From positions 162,107 through 226,106 of the forward strand of contig NWBM01000003.1 of NCBI GenBank assembly GCA_002633185.1: DNA of 64,000 nucleotides, written 5' to 3'. Shown in pieces: positions 10,201 through 19,742 of the stretch. Position 1 is the stretch's first letter. The number at the start of each line of letters is the position of its first letter. The notes under the pieces were generated by a model. The model did no database searches, was not told where the DNA came from, and was given only the letters and a program-made list of their open reading frames with translations. The DNA is from Lachnospiraceae bacterium Phil5. GTDB lineage: Bacteria; Bacillota; Clostridia; TANB77; CAG-508. The position numbers and the translations under genes were made by a program.

Positions 10201-13200
10201 TATTTCCTATTATTACACCATCATTAAAGTATAATTCTCCACTATTATAAATTCCGACTGTTAAACCTTGTACTTTTATATTCTCAGTGCTTGGTTCAAC
10301 TCCGCTTGTTCCAAGATATAGTTTTCCTGTTTTTCTGTTTTCCATTACTGCTATTGTTACTTTTGCTGAACTAGGAATTGTTAATTTACCTTTATTGCTA
10401 ACTGCATTTGTTGTTGTTTCACCTTTTATTGTCATTTCGGCATCTGCAGATTTGTTTGATACACCTGTTAATGTTGAATCCTCTATAACTATAATTCCTT
10501 CATTTTCTATTGATGATGCATTTTGTTCTGTACCTATTATATTTTTTATTACTGCAGTTGAATTAGCTCGATTATAAATTGTTGTATATGTTCCACCATC
10601 TATATTTAATTTTCCTTTATCTTCAGGCTGCATAGTTATTATTCCACAAGTTACTGTAGAATTATTAGCTTGTTTTATAATAACATCACCGTTTCCTGTA
10701 CTATTAATTGCATTAATTGAACCACCTGTTATATATAAACTTGCTTCAGATTCATCTTCTACGAACTTAGAATTACTCTCATTTTTTATTCCTACTTCTG
10801 CATACGCATTAACTGTTCCGCCATTCATAACTAATACCCTTTGGTTTGTAATTTGTTTACTGAATTCTCCTCCTTCAATTGTCATTATATTATTATTTGT
10901 AATTATTCCAGTAAATTTACCATTATTTATAGTTGCTGTTCCATTATTTACAATTGGGCATTTTATATTTCCTTTTGTTGTAGAATCATCTGAAATAGAT
11001 AATGTTCCGCCATTTGTAATTGATGTTGCTTCAATGTTGCAACCATTTAAATCTATTTCAATATTTTTTCCATAAGAAATAGCTATATTGTTTATTTGGC
11101 TTATATTATCAATTAGTTCTATTGTACTTACACTGTTACCTGCATTTGATGCACAAGCATTTATTGCAGATTTTAAAGATGTAAAGTAATAGTATCCATC
11201 TTGATCTAATGTCCATTCATCAGTTGAAAGTCCGCTTACATCTAATCCTGCTGTATTTGAGTTAATACGTGCACATTTTTCTAAACTTATTCCTAAGTAT
11301 GCTTTTTGTAATTCAACTCCATCCTCTGTATATTTTTCTGAATATACAACTATTAATTGTGTTCCATTTTCATTTTGCTCTTCTGTTTCCATATTAGTTA
11401 CATTCTCAAATTGTGTTCCTTTTGGAGAAATTACAACACCATCATAGAATTTTACTGTACAGTTACCACTTATTCCTTTTGTTAATCCTTTTATTTCTGG
11501 CTTTGTTATATCTGGTGCTGCTAATGTTGTATTTTTTGTACCTAGTGTAAGAGTTGTTAAATTGTTCGTTTTTATTGCTATATCTGAAGAATTAACTGTT
11601 CCACTTACTAATTGTATATTTGTTTCTTCATTTGCATTAGATGCATCTATTTTTCCTATGTTGCAATTTTCAATTTTAACGTCACCTTCTGCTTTTAATT
11701 CACTTATATATGTTCCTGATATATATGTTCCTGATATATCTATGCTTGCATTTGAATCTGTTCCTTCTGACATATCTTGATTATTAATAATTTGGTTAGT
11801 TATTAACTTACGTATTTTTGAATTACTAATTTCAGTATTATTTTTGCTAGTCATTTCACTTAATATTTTGCAGTTACTAATATTTGCTTTTGCAGTAGCT
11901 CCAAAAACAATTCCTCCATTACCAGCTAAATTTTCACATATTAATTGCCCTGAAATTAAAATTTTATTTTGTACTGTTATTGTTTTATTTGGATTTCTTT
12001 CTATAATGCTTCCATTTATTATACCATCTTTTAAAATAACATCTTTTCCTGAACCAGTATTTTTCCAATCGCCTTCTATAATACCGCTTTCCATAATGAA
12101 TTTACTACTAAATCCACTTGTTGATGTTCCTATATTTAATATGGCACCATCTAATATTATAGTTCCTTCACCACTCATGCCTCCACCAACATTTAATATT
12201 TGTCCTGTTGGTTTTAAAACTTCTTTAATTATATTTTTACCATTTAATGTAATTCCATATATTCTAGCATGATTTAATATATCATTATTTGTATAATTTA
12301 AATATAAATAATATTTGCTTCCACCTTTTAATGTTTTTGTTGCTGTTTTATTACCCAAATCTTGTGCGTTATCTGAATTAATAATATAATCTTCATTATT
12401 TACTGTTGTTGGGTAGGTTTCAGATGTTGTTACTATTGCATATAATCCATTGTTACAGTAATAATCTAATGCTAATTCAAAATCTTCTTCTGCAGATTCT
12501 TCGCTTAAGTCTATTGCTATTCTACTTTTTGCTTGTGTGTTCTTTGTTTCCATATTATTTGGTTCTATATAATTATTTCCTTTTACAAAATAGTAGTTAT
12601 CATCTAAATTCTCTAATTGGGCATAGTTTTCTGTGCTATCTTCGTTAGATGTTGTATCTATTATTTTCATTGTTGAACCATTTTCAACATAGAACATATT
12701 TGTGTTTAGTTCGTTATGGTCTATTGTACGACCATTTAAGTTTAATATAATGTTTTTGCCTGCAGCTACATAACATGCATAGTTTTCTGCTGCACTGCTT
12801 CTTTCTACTCCACCTTCTTCTTTATTTAGCATTATTGTTTCTTCAGCTATTAAGTCTATTTGAACTGGTGTTTCAGCTGTATAATCAGTATTACGGTTAA
12901 CTGTTTCAACAGCTTGAACTAGTGTTGTATATGGTGTTTGTCCTATTTTGGCTTGATATCCTGATATTGTTTGAAGAATTAATACATGTTGTGTTCCTTC
13001 TGTAGTTTTTGTTACTTCATAAAAATCAGGTGTAATTACTTTTGGACTTCCTGTTAGTACATTTTCTGTGTCGCTTATTAGTTTTCCGTCATAGAATTCG
13101 AATGTTCCGCTATCTTCTCCTGATTGTATGTTGTTTACAGCTGATGTTGTTCCTTGGATTACTGGTGAGGTTATGCTTGGTTGGTCGTTTCCGTTTTCTC

Positions 13201-15964
13201 CTAGGATTAGGTCTCCATTTATGTTGATTTTTATTGCTGTTCCGTCGTTATTAATTATTTTTCCTGTTTGGTCTTCGGTTCTGTCTAGTACTTGTAGGCT
13301 GGCGTTTTGTTGTATTGTTAAAATTGATTTTTCAGAATCAGAACCTGATAGTGTTTTAGAATTTAAGTCTAAAATAACATCATTTCCTTTTTCTACTGTA
13401 TTAATTTCATCATCTATATCTGCAATTAATCTTATTTCTACTTTTCCTTCAAGATTAGGCTCATCTATTTTTAATTGATCTCTTTTTTCATTTACTCTTC
13501 TAGCATCTTCTAATGCATCCTCTAGTGACTCATATTCATGATCTAATACAAGTTTGCCATCTATACTGCTTTCTATATTTAATCTTTCATCATTGTCACC
13601 TGGTAAAGCTACAATTTTAGCAACCATTATTGCTTGTTTAAATTTTACTACTATGAGTTTTTTTTCGTGTATATCTTTTATTGTATATAATTTTCCTGAT
13701 TTATATTTATTCCAGTTTTGTCCATCTGCGTCTTCAGCAGGATATTCACCAGCAATTTCATTTCCACTATATAATTTTAAAGTATCAACTGTATATCCAG
13801 CATCGGGTATAACTTTAATTTCTTCTGTTGCCCCACCATCTACTACTTCTTGAGGAACTCCATTTATACTTCCATTTCCACCTATAACTAGACCTTTAAC
13901 TAAATAGGTTACTATTTCTGTCCAGTTAGCTGTATATTCTCTATTTCCTGTACTTCCTTGTGGTATTGTTACTTCTGTTGTTTTTTCTGTTAACCCTGTT
14001 CCTGTCCATCCTTCAAAATTATTATTTTCTTTTACTGGATTATTTAATGTTATGTCTGGTGTTTCTATTGTATATGTTGTTGGATTTACTTTTCCATCTT
14101 CTAATGTTCCATCATTTAATTGGTATTCAATAGTATAATTAATTATTTTATAATATACTTTTATAATATTGCTTTCTTCATTCTTGTCAATTGTAAGTGG
14201 TAATCCTACAACTCCATTTGTTCCTTTAGTTGTGTCTAATTCATATCCTTCTTTATTTTTATCTTCATATGTTGTTATTTGTGTTCTTATGTCAGCATAA
14301 TGAACAGCTGTTTCTACTAATTTTGGTTCTTCATCATTTAATCCTGTGTAGTAATATTCAACTATATACTTTCTTAAATTATTATATACTCCGTTTACAA
14401 TTATATAAGGTATTTCAGATCTGTTTCCTAATTCTCCTGTTGTGTACGCTGATATTTTGTATATTTCGCCTTTTTCTAGTTCTATTACTGCTTCATATTT
14501 TCCATCTTCATTAGCTTCTTCTCTTGATATTTCTGTGTATGGAACTTGCTCACCTTTTGAGTTTTCTACTTTATATTGTGTTTTTATTCCATTGCTTGCA
14601 TTTTCAGTTATGCTAACTTTAACATTTGTTGTATAGCAGTTTTCTTCTTCATCAAATGTTCCTTCTACTACTTCTATTGATGGTTCTTCTACTGGGTCGA
14701 ATTCTGGAATTTCCATTTCTCCATATACTATGTATCTTACAGATTTTGTAACATCATCTTCTGTTATTTGGTTGTCTACTGTTAAATCTGCTGATTTGAA
14801 TAGCACTCCTGTTAAATTCCATTTTTCGTCATCTATTACATTTCTTATTATTCTTGTTAGTTCAACTTGGTTAGATTTTCCATCTCCATTTGTATCTCCC
14901 CATACTGATACTTCGTAAGCATAGTCTCCTTCTGCATCTGCTGCTGTTGGATTTTTTACACTTATTTTCATTCCTGTTCCAATTGTTCCTTCTGTAACTG
15001 CTTCGCCATTTTTTGTTACAGTTATTTCCTTATTAAATAAGTTAGCAACATTTTCCACTTTGGCACCTGGTGCTATTCTTGAAACATTTTCTTCAGTTAC
15101 TAGGTATTTATCACTATTTAACCAATTTTGTTTTATACTTAATCTATTTAGTACCTCTGCAACATTTATTTCATCGTTTGCGTATGATACTATTCCTAAG
15201 CATGAAAGCCCTATTAACATTACTAGTATTGTGCTTAATATTTTTCCTTTTTTGCCTTTGGCAAATGTAAGCACGTTTAGTATTATTGTTAGTATTGCTA
15301 TTGCTAGTACAACTAGAGTTTTTGTGTCGCCTGTTTGAACTGGTTCTGGTGTTGGTTCTGGTTGTGGTTCTGGCTCTGGCTCTGGTTCTGGATCAACTGG
15401 TGTTGGTGGAACCTCGTCTTCATATATAATTATTGTTACTTCTCTATCTTCTTCTGGAACCTCTACATCTCCATCACTTGAAGCTAGGCTTGTGAAAGTA
15501 ACCTTTGTAGTTTGTGGTTTTAAATCATCTTTTAATTTCAATGTGATTTTTACCACATCTTGATTTTCAGTTACTCCTTCATCCATTGTGTAGATACAGA
15601 ATTTACCATATAAATCATGGTCTTTTATTTGGTTTAATTCAATCTTCCAATTGCCTACACCTTCAATTTTCATTGAATCAAATAGACTTTCGTTGTAACC
15701 CAAATATCCAACTATGCTATTTAGTCCTTCCTCTCCAATTTTTATGTCCTTTGCACTTAGAGTAATTTCAACTGTTTCACCAGCCTTTACTCTTTTTTCT
15801 TCTGGACTTGCAATTAAATTAAAACTTAGGTCTGCATTCCCAGCCATTAATTTTTGCTGTTTTGCTACACCTGTTTTTGTAATTGCTGTTCCTGTAATCA
15901 TAACCATTGCAATTATTGCAACTACGATTGCGTCTAGTAATAATACTAATTTCTTTGCTTTCAT
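7277..15964 (-). CDS. Giant cohesin/dockerin-containing beta-helix surface protein
   Basis: The start is the ATG at 15964 (AAGGGAG 8 nt upstream); an earlier in-frame TTG at 15994 lacks a ribosome site. The 2895-residue protein contains, in order: an N-terminal hydrophobic segment; a cohesin-like beta domain (about 45-184); a Pro/Glu linker; a sortase-like 'PVQTGD' with a membrane segment and 'KGKKGK' (about 208-241); a second signal-like segment ending 'SYA'; a dockerin-like EF-hand pair ('GDTNGDGKSNQVELT', 'ADLTVDNQITEDDV', about 355-415); MucBP-like and InlB-like modules (about 530-700); then over 2000 residues of degenerate 'NNGTLTI.GG' beta-helix repeats. It was probably secreted and used in adhesion or scaffolding. 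No C-terminal anchor is visible. The TAG stop lies within a family A-like sequence. Confidence 0.85.
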   Translation of the reverse strand: MKAKKLVLLLDAIVVAIIAMVMITGTAITKTGVAKQQKLMAGNADLSFNLIASPEEKRVKAGETVEITLSAKDIKIGEEGLNSIVGYLGYNESLFDSMKIEGVGNWKIELNQIKDHDLYGKFCIYTMDEGVTENQDVVKITLKLKDDLKPQTTKVTFTSLASSDGDVEVPEEDREVTIIIYEDEVPPTPVDPEPEPEPEPQPEPTPEPVQTGDTKTLVVLAIAILTIILNVLTFAKGKKGKILSTILVMLIGLSCLGIVSYANDEINVAEVLNRLSIKQNWLNSDKYLVTEENVSRIAPGAKVENVANLFNKEITVTKNGEAVTEGTIGTGMKISVKNPTAADAEGDYAYEVSVWGDTNGDGKSNQVELTRIIRNVIDDEKWNLTGVLFKSADLTVDNQITEDDVTKSVRYIVYGEMEIPEFDPVEEPSIEVVEGTFDEEENCYTTNVKVSITENASNGIKTQYKVENSKGEQVPYTEISREEANEDGKYEAVIELEKGEIYKISAYTTGELGNRSEIPYIIVNGVYNNLRKYIVEYYYTGLNDEEPKLVETAVHYADIRTQITTYEDKNKEGYELDTTKGTNGVVGLPLTIDKNEESNIIKVYYKIINYTIEYQLNDGTLEDGKVNPTTYTIETPDITLNNPVKENNNFEGWTGTGLTEKTTEVTIPQGSTGNREYTANWTEIVTYLVKGLVIGGNGSINGVPQEVVDGGATEEIKVIPDAGYTVDTLKLYSGNEIAGEYPAEDADGQNWNKYKSGKLYTIKDIHEKKLIVVKFKQAIMVAKIVALPGDNDERLNIESSIDGKLVLDHEYESLEDALEDARRVNEKRDQLKIDEPNLEGKVEIRLIADIDDEINTVEKGNDVILDLNSKTLSGSDSEKSILTIQQNASLQVLDRTEDQTGKIINNDGTAIKININGDLILGENGNDQPSITSPVIQGTTSAVNNIQSGEDSGTFEFYDGKLISDTENVLTGSPKVITPDFYEVTKTTEGTQHVLILQTISGYQAKIGQTPYTTLVQAVETVNRNTDYTAETPVQIDLIAEETIMLNKEEGGVERSSAAENYACYVAAGKNIILNLNGRTIDHNELNTNMFYVENGSTMKIIDTTSNEDSTENYAQLENLDDNYYFVKGNNYIEPNNMETKNTQAKSRIAIDLSEESAEEDFELALDYYCNNGLYAIVTTSETYPTTVNNEDYIINSDNAQDLGNKTATKTLKGGSKYYLYLNYTNNDILNHARIYGITLNGKNIIKEVLKPTGQILNVGGGMSGEGTIILDGAILNIGTSTSGFSSKFIMESGIIEGDWKNTGSGKDVILKDGIINGSIIERNPNKTITVQNKILISGQLICENLAGNGGIVFGATAKANISNCKILSEMTSKNNTEISNSKIRKLITNQIINNQDMSEGTDSNASIDISGTYISGTYISELKAEGDVKIENCNIGKIDASNANEETNIQLVSGTVNSSDIAIKTNNLTTLTLGTKNTTLAAPDITKPEIKGLTKGISGNCTVKFYDGVVISPKGTQFENVTNMETEEQNENGTQLIVVYSEKYTEDGVELQKAYLGISLEKCARINSNTAGLDVSGLSTDEWTLDQDGYYYFTSLKSAINACASNAGNSVSTIELIDNISQINNIAISYGKNIEIDLNGCNIEATSITNGGTLSISDDSTTKGNIKCPIVNNGTATINNGKFTGIITNNNIMTIEGGEFSKQITNQRVLVMNGGTVNAYAEVGIKNESNSKFVEDESEASLYITGGSINAINSTGNGDVIIKQANNSTVTCGIITMQPEDKGKLNIDGGTYTTIYNRANSTAVIKNIIGTEQNASSIENEGIIVIEDSTLTGVSNKSADAEMTIKGETTTNAVSNKGKLTIPSSAKVTIAVMENRKTGKLYLGTSGVEPSTENIKVQGLTVGIYNSGELYFNDGVIIGNKNMSIVNEITNEGSGQIRLSSNIEMVTEDDIEENREKTYLRVKEPVVSIIKNEVDTESENFENVNNYLDTENNCYCFYSIEDAAKVSKTNATIYLNRNITLSSSETDEIIEGATVKLDLNGHVLTYTGETGITNNGTLTIIDSSTASTERLKSTGTNIILNNGTVTLDGGVYNDNVNVINNNEGGTATITNNAQVYKVLNKGTMNIENSDIYLVSNEENGHVTIKDCSSFINNKVEVTNNSNSTNTDAGVKIEGTLTGDLYVTNTAGIANIVADNKGDIKIKTVSNEESGTMLIEKVTYNNAYSGYSTVTNKGKVTIKNSDIGNVSDANTSDGVNFESGTIKWLNASTGTKVGKEGSDVTSTDAQVLIDATGNLTFNSGVINLDTSEDDTDAFKSGITIPDSAELVYTKGTTQDTYTLIPAEDVAQIVGTTQKFKSLKLAVDYANENYINGENVEIKLLKDVFVTTGREAEIRENQNITLNLNGNVLYNKTNNNSINNKGKLKVIDGSSSKTGKMINSIESDKNSYIIKNEGKLELSDVKVLAANTNSILNSTDKELKIISGKHKGIIYTDGTGEININDVETYGENEMINGIWLKTPYNQVDVDSSAIGNINIINSKMSIISVQNAHVKIKQKSVVEYSINGYKGGTYEESESTQYKTFIEVDDSTINGMIEIGTNAKLNITNNSQIKNTISNGGIVNIENSTVQTSNVNANNSMITNGGELNIENSTLEYTGNNRAIYLCGGRATIKNSTVSSSGGIGIYMEQPNYQYDATETVELILGDKNTSVETETPVIQGGKDGIYQKGDFVLIYFYDGVIKGKNNSINVSSGRIKISDDLPNFYEVGATTDGDYKVSMLRLKGDYLEVASIGSIKYNIFEIQNAINYAAANNSKINIEKSFEITETLNIPENENVKIDLKGNTLSGNIAGGLINNNGTLTITDSKETGTKGKIINNTGTPAITGNAPTVDPGIEITE

Positions 15965-16084
15965 GTTATTTTCTCCCTTCACTTGCTTTCGCAATTTATT
16001 ATTATAAGTAAATATTAGTTATTTTTCTTTCAAGTTTCAATAACAGTATTATTACAAAAATAGCCTGTATATTAGGGATTTTCT

Positions 16085-16123
16085 GTATTTATTTTTTGTT
16101 AAGTTTATATTACATTTTTGTAA
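16085..16123 (-). promoter_or_regulatory. Upstream block shared by the giant surface-protein genes (copy 2)
   Basis: On the minus strand, TTACAAAAATGTAATATAAA is followed by CTTAACAAAAAATAAATAC. It contains the palindrome ATTACAAAAATGTAAT, resembling an operator, and lies about 120 nt before the start codon at 15964. The rest of 15995-16208 shows no gene. Confidence 0.45.
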
Positions 16124-16208
16124 TATAATTTTAATATTAGGTTTTGATTTTGCACGTAACGGCGCAATATGCTTGTTTCCGTATAGGATTTGGGTAGAGT
16201 TTTGGAAA

Positions 16209-16235
16209 GATTTTTTGGAGGTGTCCCAAAAAATC
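16209..16235. repeat. Family A element (short form with left outer remnant)
   Basis: GATTTTTTGGAGGTGTCCCA followed by AAAAATC. GTAGAGTTTTGG at 16194-16205 is the outer part of the opposite arm. It lies beyond the dockerin-gene terminator. Confidence 0.7.
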
Positions 16236-16242
16236 AATTAAA

Positions 16243-16277
16243 AAACCTCGGTCTCTTTATAAAAGAGACCGAGGTTT
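16243..16277 (-). terminator. Intrinsic terminator of the dockerin-protein gene
   Basis: The inverted repeat AACCTCGGTCTCTTT/AAAGAGACCGAGGTT has a short loop and is followed on the minus strand by a T-run. It begins a few bases after the stop at 16281. Confidence 0.85.
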
Positions 16278-16280
16278 CCA

Positions 16281-17966
16281 TCATGTATTTCTTGCCCACT
16301 CCAGCTTGTATGTTCCATCAGCGTTTAGCAAATATGCATAAACACCTGCTTGGAAATACCATCCAGTATCCTTGGTTCTGTCAATAGTTGCATAGGCATC
16401 TAAGTATGGTTCCCACGCAATGTATTCACATCCTGCATCTGAAACGTCTTCGTCAAATTCACAGACTGCAGAAACTTCTTCAAGCATTTCTTTAGGTAAA
16501 ATCTGAATGGGAGTCAACCAACAATCTCCTACACAATCAGGAACAAAATCACTTGTTGGAATGTTGAATGCATATTCTACTACACCTGACTTACTAGCCC
16601 TAAGCAACGCAACATTTGTGTGATTGTACTCCGGCATTGCAAATACATCGATATATCTCTCAAATACTTCTTGGTTCAAGTCACAGAACAATGTATACGG
16701 ATTTGATGTCGAATATCTGATTGCAATTGCTAAATCTTCACGATCAACTACTCCGTTTAGATTATAATCAAATCTTGCTATTTCACTTGGTTCTTCATAC
16801 ATTCTATAACGATCCGTAAGATCCATCGCAATCGTTCCCAATTCACTGAAGTTTAGTTTGTTATATTCTACAAGTCGATATGAAATTTCAGTTTTATTGT
16901 TATATGATTGCCTTTTCGATTCAGGAACAGGAATAGTCTTTTCTGTTGTATTAGGAAGTGCATCCTTTACAGATACTGCTTCTTCAGAGCCTTCATACAG
17001 CCAGATATGGATTCCTGCTATTTCCCACTGATGGTATAATAAATATCCACCAATTTCTGTAGGATTATTAGCTATCAGCGTGTATGCATATGTTTTCCCA
17101 TTTGCTTTGAACAAATAAACTTGATCACTGATTTCATAATGACTATCATCACCTTTATATGCAGGCACATTTGTATCTGCTATTGTGATGCTGTCTATTA
17201 CTTCATCAATTAGTTTAAATGGTGCATTGGAATCTTCTGTGGTGGTCGTTGTTGTTGTTTCTGTTGTCGTTGTTGTTGTTGTTGTCGTCGAAGTTGTTGT
17301 CGTCGTTGTTGTTTCCGTTGTTGTCGAAGTTGTGGTTTCCGTTGTGGTCGTCGTTGTTTCAGTCTGCGTCGTCGTCGTTGTCGTTGTCGTCGCAGTAGTA
17401 GTGGTCGTTTCCGTTGTAGTCGTCGTAGTCGGTGTAGTTGTCGTAGTAGTCGTTGTTTCAGTTGTAGTTGTTGTAGTCGAAGTTGTAGTAGTAGTACCCT
17501 CATCCGGCTCAACAGGCAAACCTTTTACAACAACTGGATTCACTTTGAATCCCGCTAAATACCGCAGAATCCAAGTCAAATCATCAAATCTGTAATTGTA
17601 ATCGCAGTTTGCATCCACAAATTTGTACTTTCCATACTCTAGTGTGGTATCTTCAGCACAAATTCTTGCAACAATTACTACATCACTTATACCGATTTGA
17701 CCATCCAGATTAGCGTCAAGAACGCTATCCCGAATTGCCACTGCCTTGCTGTCTTTGAAAAAAACGCCTTCCACTTCTTTGTCATACTCGAATTCATACG
17801 TATTAACATTTTCTTCCGTATTTTCCTGCGGAGTATCCTGCAGTACGTTCGAGTAACTTGCTTCTGCTGAATTAGGTTCTAATTCAGCACCCATGATGGT
17901 TGTGCCCAGCATATTAACGGCTAATAATCCGCTAATAATGGCGCACATTGCTTTCTTCCCTTTCAT
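16281..17966 (-). CDS. Secreted dockerin-like protein with Thr-rich linker
   Basis: This is a 561-residue secreted protein starting at the ATG at 17966 (AAGGAGG upstream) with a clear signal peptide (about 1-26, 'CAIISGLLAVNMLG'). A dockerin-like EF-hand pair follows ('DANLDGQIGISDVVIVARI', 'DANCDYNYRFDDLTWILRYL'; about 85-150). Then comes an almost pure Thr linker (about 157-250) and a C-terminal domain of unknown function that contains a further EF-hand-like 'DYNLNGVVDREDLAIAIRY'. Dockerins bind cohesins to assemble cellulosome-like complexes, and the neighbouring giant protein has a cohesin-like domain. It is homologous to the protein at 30476-31717. Base composition is richer in G and C than its neighbours and it uses CGG for Arg twice (17562-17564, 17730-17732), which suggests acquisition. 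The C-terminal domain's function is unknown. Confidence 0.85.
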   Translation of the reverse strand: MKGKKAMCAIISGLLAVNMLGTTIMGAELEPNSAEASYSNVLQDTPQENTEENVNTYEFEYDKEVEGVFFKDSKAVAIRDSVLDANLDGQIGISDVVIVARICAEDTTLEYGKYKFVDANCDYNYRFDDLTWILRYLAGFKVNPVVVKGLPVEPDEGTTTTTSTTTTTTETTTTTTTTPTTTTTTETTTTTATTTTTTTTQTETTTTTTETTTSTTTETTTTTTTSTTTTTTTTTETTTTTTTEDSNAPFKLIDEVIDSITIADTNVPAYKGDDSHYEISDQVYLFKANGKTYAYTLIANNPTEIGGYLLYHQWEIAGIHIWLYEGSEEAVSVKDALPNTTEKTIPVPESKRQSYNNKTEISYRLVEYNKLNFSELGTIAMDLTDRYRMYEEPSEIARFDYNLNGVVDREDLAIAIRYSTSNPYTLFCDLNQEVFERYIDVFAMPEYNHTNVALLRASKSGVVEYAFNIPTSDFVPDCVGDCWLTPIQILPKEMLEEVSAVCEFDEDVSDAGCEYIAWEPYLDAYATIDRTKDTGWYFQAGVYAYLLNADGTYKLEWARNT

Positions 17967-18074
17967 GATGTTTTCCTCCTTTTATCGTTTACTCTTTTTA
18001 GGGAATCTGCCTGAAGTTTGGCATCACTTATATTTTACTCTATATTATATAAAAAGTCAAATTTTACCAGGTGC

Positions 18075-18170
18075 AAGTAGAGTTTTTGGGACACCTCCAA
18101 AAAATATCTTCTTTTTTTCGATTTTTTTCGAACCTTGATATTTTTTGGAGGTGTCCCAAAAACTCTACTT
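18075..18170. repeat. Family A element, complete form with perfect 34-bp inverted repeats
   Basis: Arms 18075-18108 and 18137-18170 are exact reverse complements (AAGTAGAGTTTTTGGGACAC...). A 28-bp spacer (TTCTTTTTTTCGATTTTTTT...) separates them. The right arm includes the TAG stop (18165-18167) of the neighbouring gene. It looks like a small MITE or a long hairpin. Apart from this element, 17967-18164 shows no gene. Confidence 0.85.
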
Positions 18171-18998
18171 AAATTTACATCTTTTAAAAACAACATTATT
18201 TAAGTCATTTAATTCATAGTGAGATTCCTTATTTCCCACTAAATTTTCACTTGGTAAATCTAATACATATGTGCCTTTGTAGGCTTTATTTCCTATGTCT
18301 ATTATTAAATCGAATGATACTTTGAATTTTAAGTCTTCGTCTGTTAAGTTCATTTTTTCTAATATAAATGCTCCTTGTTCAATTTGCGAGTCTTCATTTG
18401 ATTGATATCTTCCTAAGTCTATGTTTGCAAAGCTTAGGCATATAAGGCCTCCTTGGCTTCCTATTTCTAGTGTTTTTTTGTTGTCTATTGCTCCTCCTGT
18501 GTATGTTAAACTTGTTCCAACTGCAAAACCGTTTATGTATTTGTACAGCTCTTCGTCTAAGCTATTTGGCATGTATACTTGAATCTTTCCTACTTTTACT
18601 TTTTCAAGAATTTGAATATTTTCTATTCTTACATTTTTAATTGATGCTGCATCTTTGTAATTTTCGTTTTTTGATATATAGATGTATACATCGTTTGTTT
18701 GAACTACATTTTCATCCCATATATAGCTTTCTGCAGGTTGTTGTTCTGTATTTTGATTTTCTGCTTCATCAGTATTTTCTGTATTTTCTTCTGATGCAGT
18801 TTCTACTGTTTCATTATCTGTTCTTTCACTTGTAACTGCTGAACTTATTACGATTATTTTGGTAGGTTTAAATGGCATGTTTTTTTCGCCTTCAACTTGA
18901 TACCTGATTACTAAAAATAATGAAATTGCTATTATTACAGCAATTGTGCCTATTATTGAACTTAATTTTATTATTTTTTTTCTTTTATCGCTAATCAA
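18165..18998 (-). CDS. Membrane-anchored extracytoplasmic protein of unknown function
   Basis: I do not recognise the family. From a TTG start at 18998 (GGAGAGG about 8 nt upstream) the 277-residue protein has a basic N-terminus and one membrane segment (about 13-31, 'IGTIAVIIAISLFLVIRY'). An acidic Glu/Thr/Asn-rich low-complexity stretch (about 58-92) leads into a beta-rich globular domain with 'YIWDENVVQTNDVYIYIS' and 'GKIQVYMPNSLDEELYKYI'. It is probably anchored outside the membrane. The TAG stop is the first part of a family A inverted repeat. The gene lies just downstream of tadA on the same strand. Confidence 0.7.
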   Translation of the reverse strand: MISDKRKKIIKLSSIIGTIAVIIAISLFLVIRYQVEGEKNMPFKPTKIIVISSAVTSERTDNETVETASEENTENTDEAENQNTEQQPAESYIWDENVVQTNDVYIYISKNENYKDAASIKNVRIENIQILEKVKVGKIQVYMPNSLDEELYKYINGFAVGTSLTYTGGAIDNKKTLEIGSQGGLICLSFANIDLGRYQSNEDSQIEQGAFILEKMNLTDEDLKFKVSFDLIIDIGNKAYKGTYVLDLPSENLVGNKESHYELNDLNNVVFKRCKFK

Positions 18999-19023
18999 TT
19001 TTCTTTCCTCTCCTGTTTTGAAT

Positions 19024-19485
19024 TTATTTAGATTTCTTCAAATCCCTTAATTCCCTAAAGAATTTTTTTAATATTCCTTCACATTCGTCTTTTAAAACTC
19101 CTGTTTCAACTTCTACTTTATGATTAAATTTATAATCTTCAAACAAATTTAATACAGAACCACACGCTCCTGTTTTTTCATCCATTGCTCCAATATATAC
19201 TTTTTTTATTCTTGATTGAATTATTGCTCCAGCACACATACTGCATGGCTCTAATGTTACATACATTTCACAATCTAATAATCTCCAACTTCCTAATTTT
19301 TTACTTGCTTTTTTTATAGCCATTATTTCCGCATGATTTGTTGTATCATTTTTTGTTTCTTTTTGATTATATGCTCGTGCTATTATTTTATTATCTTTTA
19401 CAATTACAGCTCCAACTGGCACTTCTAATTTTTTATATGCTTTTTCGGCTTGTTTTAGAGCTTCTTTCATGAATTTTTCTTTCAT
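19024..19485 (-). CDS. tadA: tRNA-specific adenosine deaminase TadA
   Basis: TadA converts A34 to inosine in tRNA-Arg(ACG). I chose the ATG at 19485, which has AAAGGA six bases upstream; ATGs at 19500-19503 would overlap that ribosome site. This gives a 153-residue protein, normal for the family. The zinc and catalytic motifs are present: 'HAEIMAIK' (His, catalytic Glu) and 'LEPCSMCAGA' (PCxxC). 'PVGAVIVKDNKIIARAYN' is the typical N-terminal strand region. A tRNA-Arg gene lies directly upstream on the same strand. Confidence 0.93.
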   Translation of the reverse strand: MKEKFMKEALKQAEKAYKKLEVPVGAVIVKDNKIIARAYNQKETKNDTTNHAEIMAIKKASKKLGSWRLLDCEMYVTLEPCSMCAGAIIQSRIKKVYIGAMDEKTGACGSVLNLFEDYKFNHKVEVETGVLKDECEGILKKFFRELRDLKKSK

Positions 19486-19523
19486 AATTTTTCCTTTCAT
19501 CATGAAAATTTTGACAAATATTT

Positions 19524-19599
19524 TGGTGTGCCCAAGGGGACTCGAACCTCTATCGGCCGCTTAGGAGGCGACTGCTCTATCCTGTTGAGCTATGAGCAC
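19524..19599 (-). tRNA. tRNA-Arg (anticodon CCU)
   Basis: On the minus strand the acceptor GTGCTCA pairs with TGGGCAC, then discriminator A and an encoded CCA. The anticodon stem GTCGC/GCGGC encloses loop CTCCTAA, anticodon CCT (reads AGG). The T arm AGAGGTTCGAGTCCCCT is regular. The 3' end is 38 nt before the tadA start. Confidence 0.95.
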
Positions 19600-19742
19600 A
19601 TTTATCAATTTTAAAATTTACTTTCACATTATATATTATTTCCTCTTTTTTTTCAATAATTTTTGTGATATAATGCAAAAAACAGTATTCCGTAGTAAAT
19701 TTTACATGTTGGAATTATTAAAATAAGAAAGGAAAAATTAAA

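Noticed and set aside
17185..17595. Val-rich open frame opposite the Thr-rich linker
   Set aside because: It is the mirror of ACA/ACG Thr repeats on the other strand, with no ribosome site and no family resemblance.
19524..19599. tRNA-Arg(CCU) as the cause of CGG behaviour
   Set aside because: Its anticodon reads AGG and the loop is a normal seven bases, so it does not explain CGGA.
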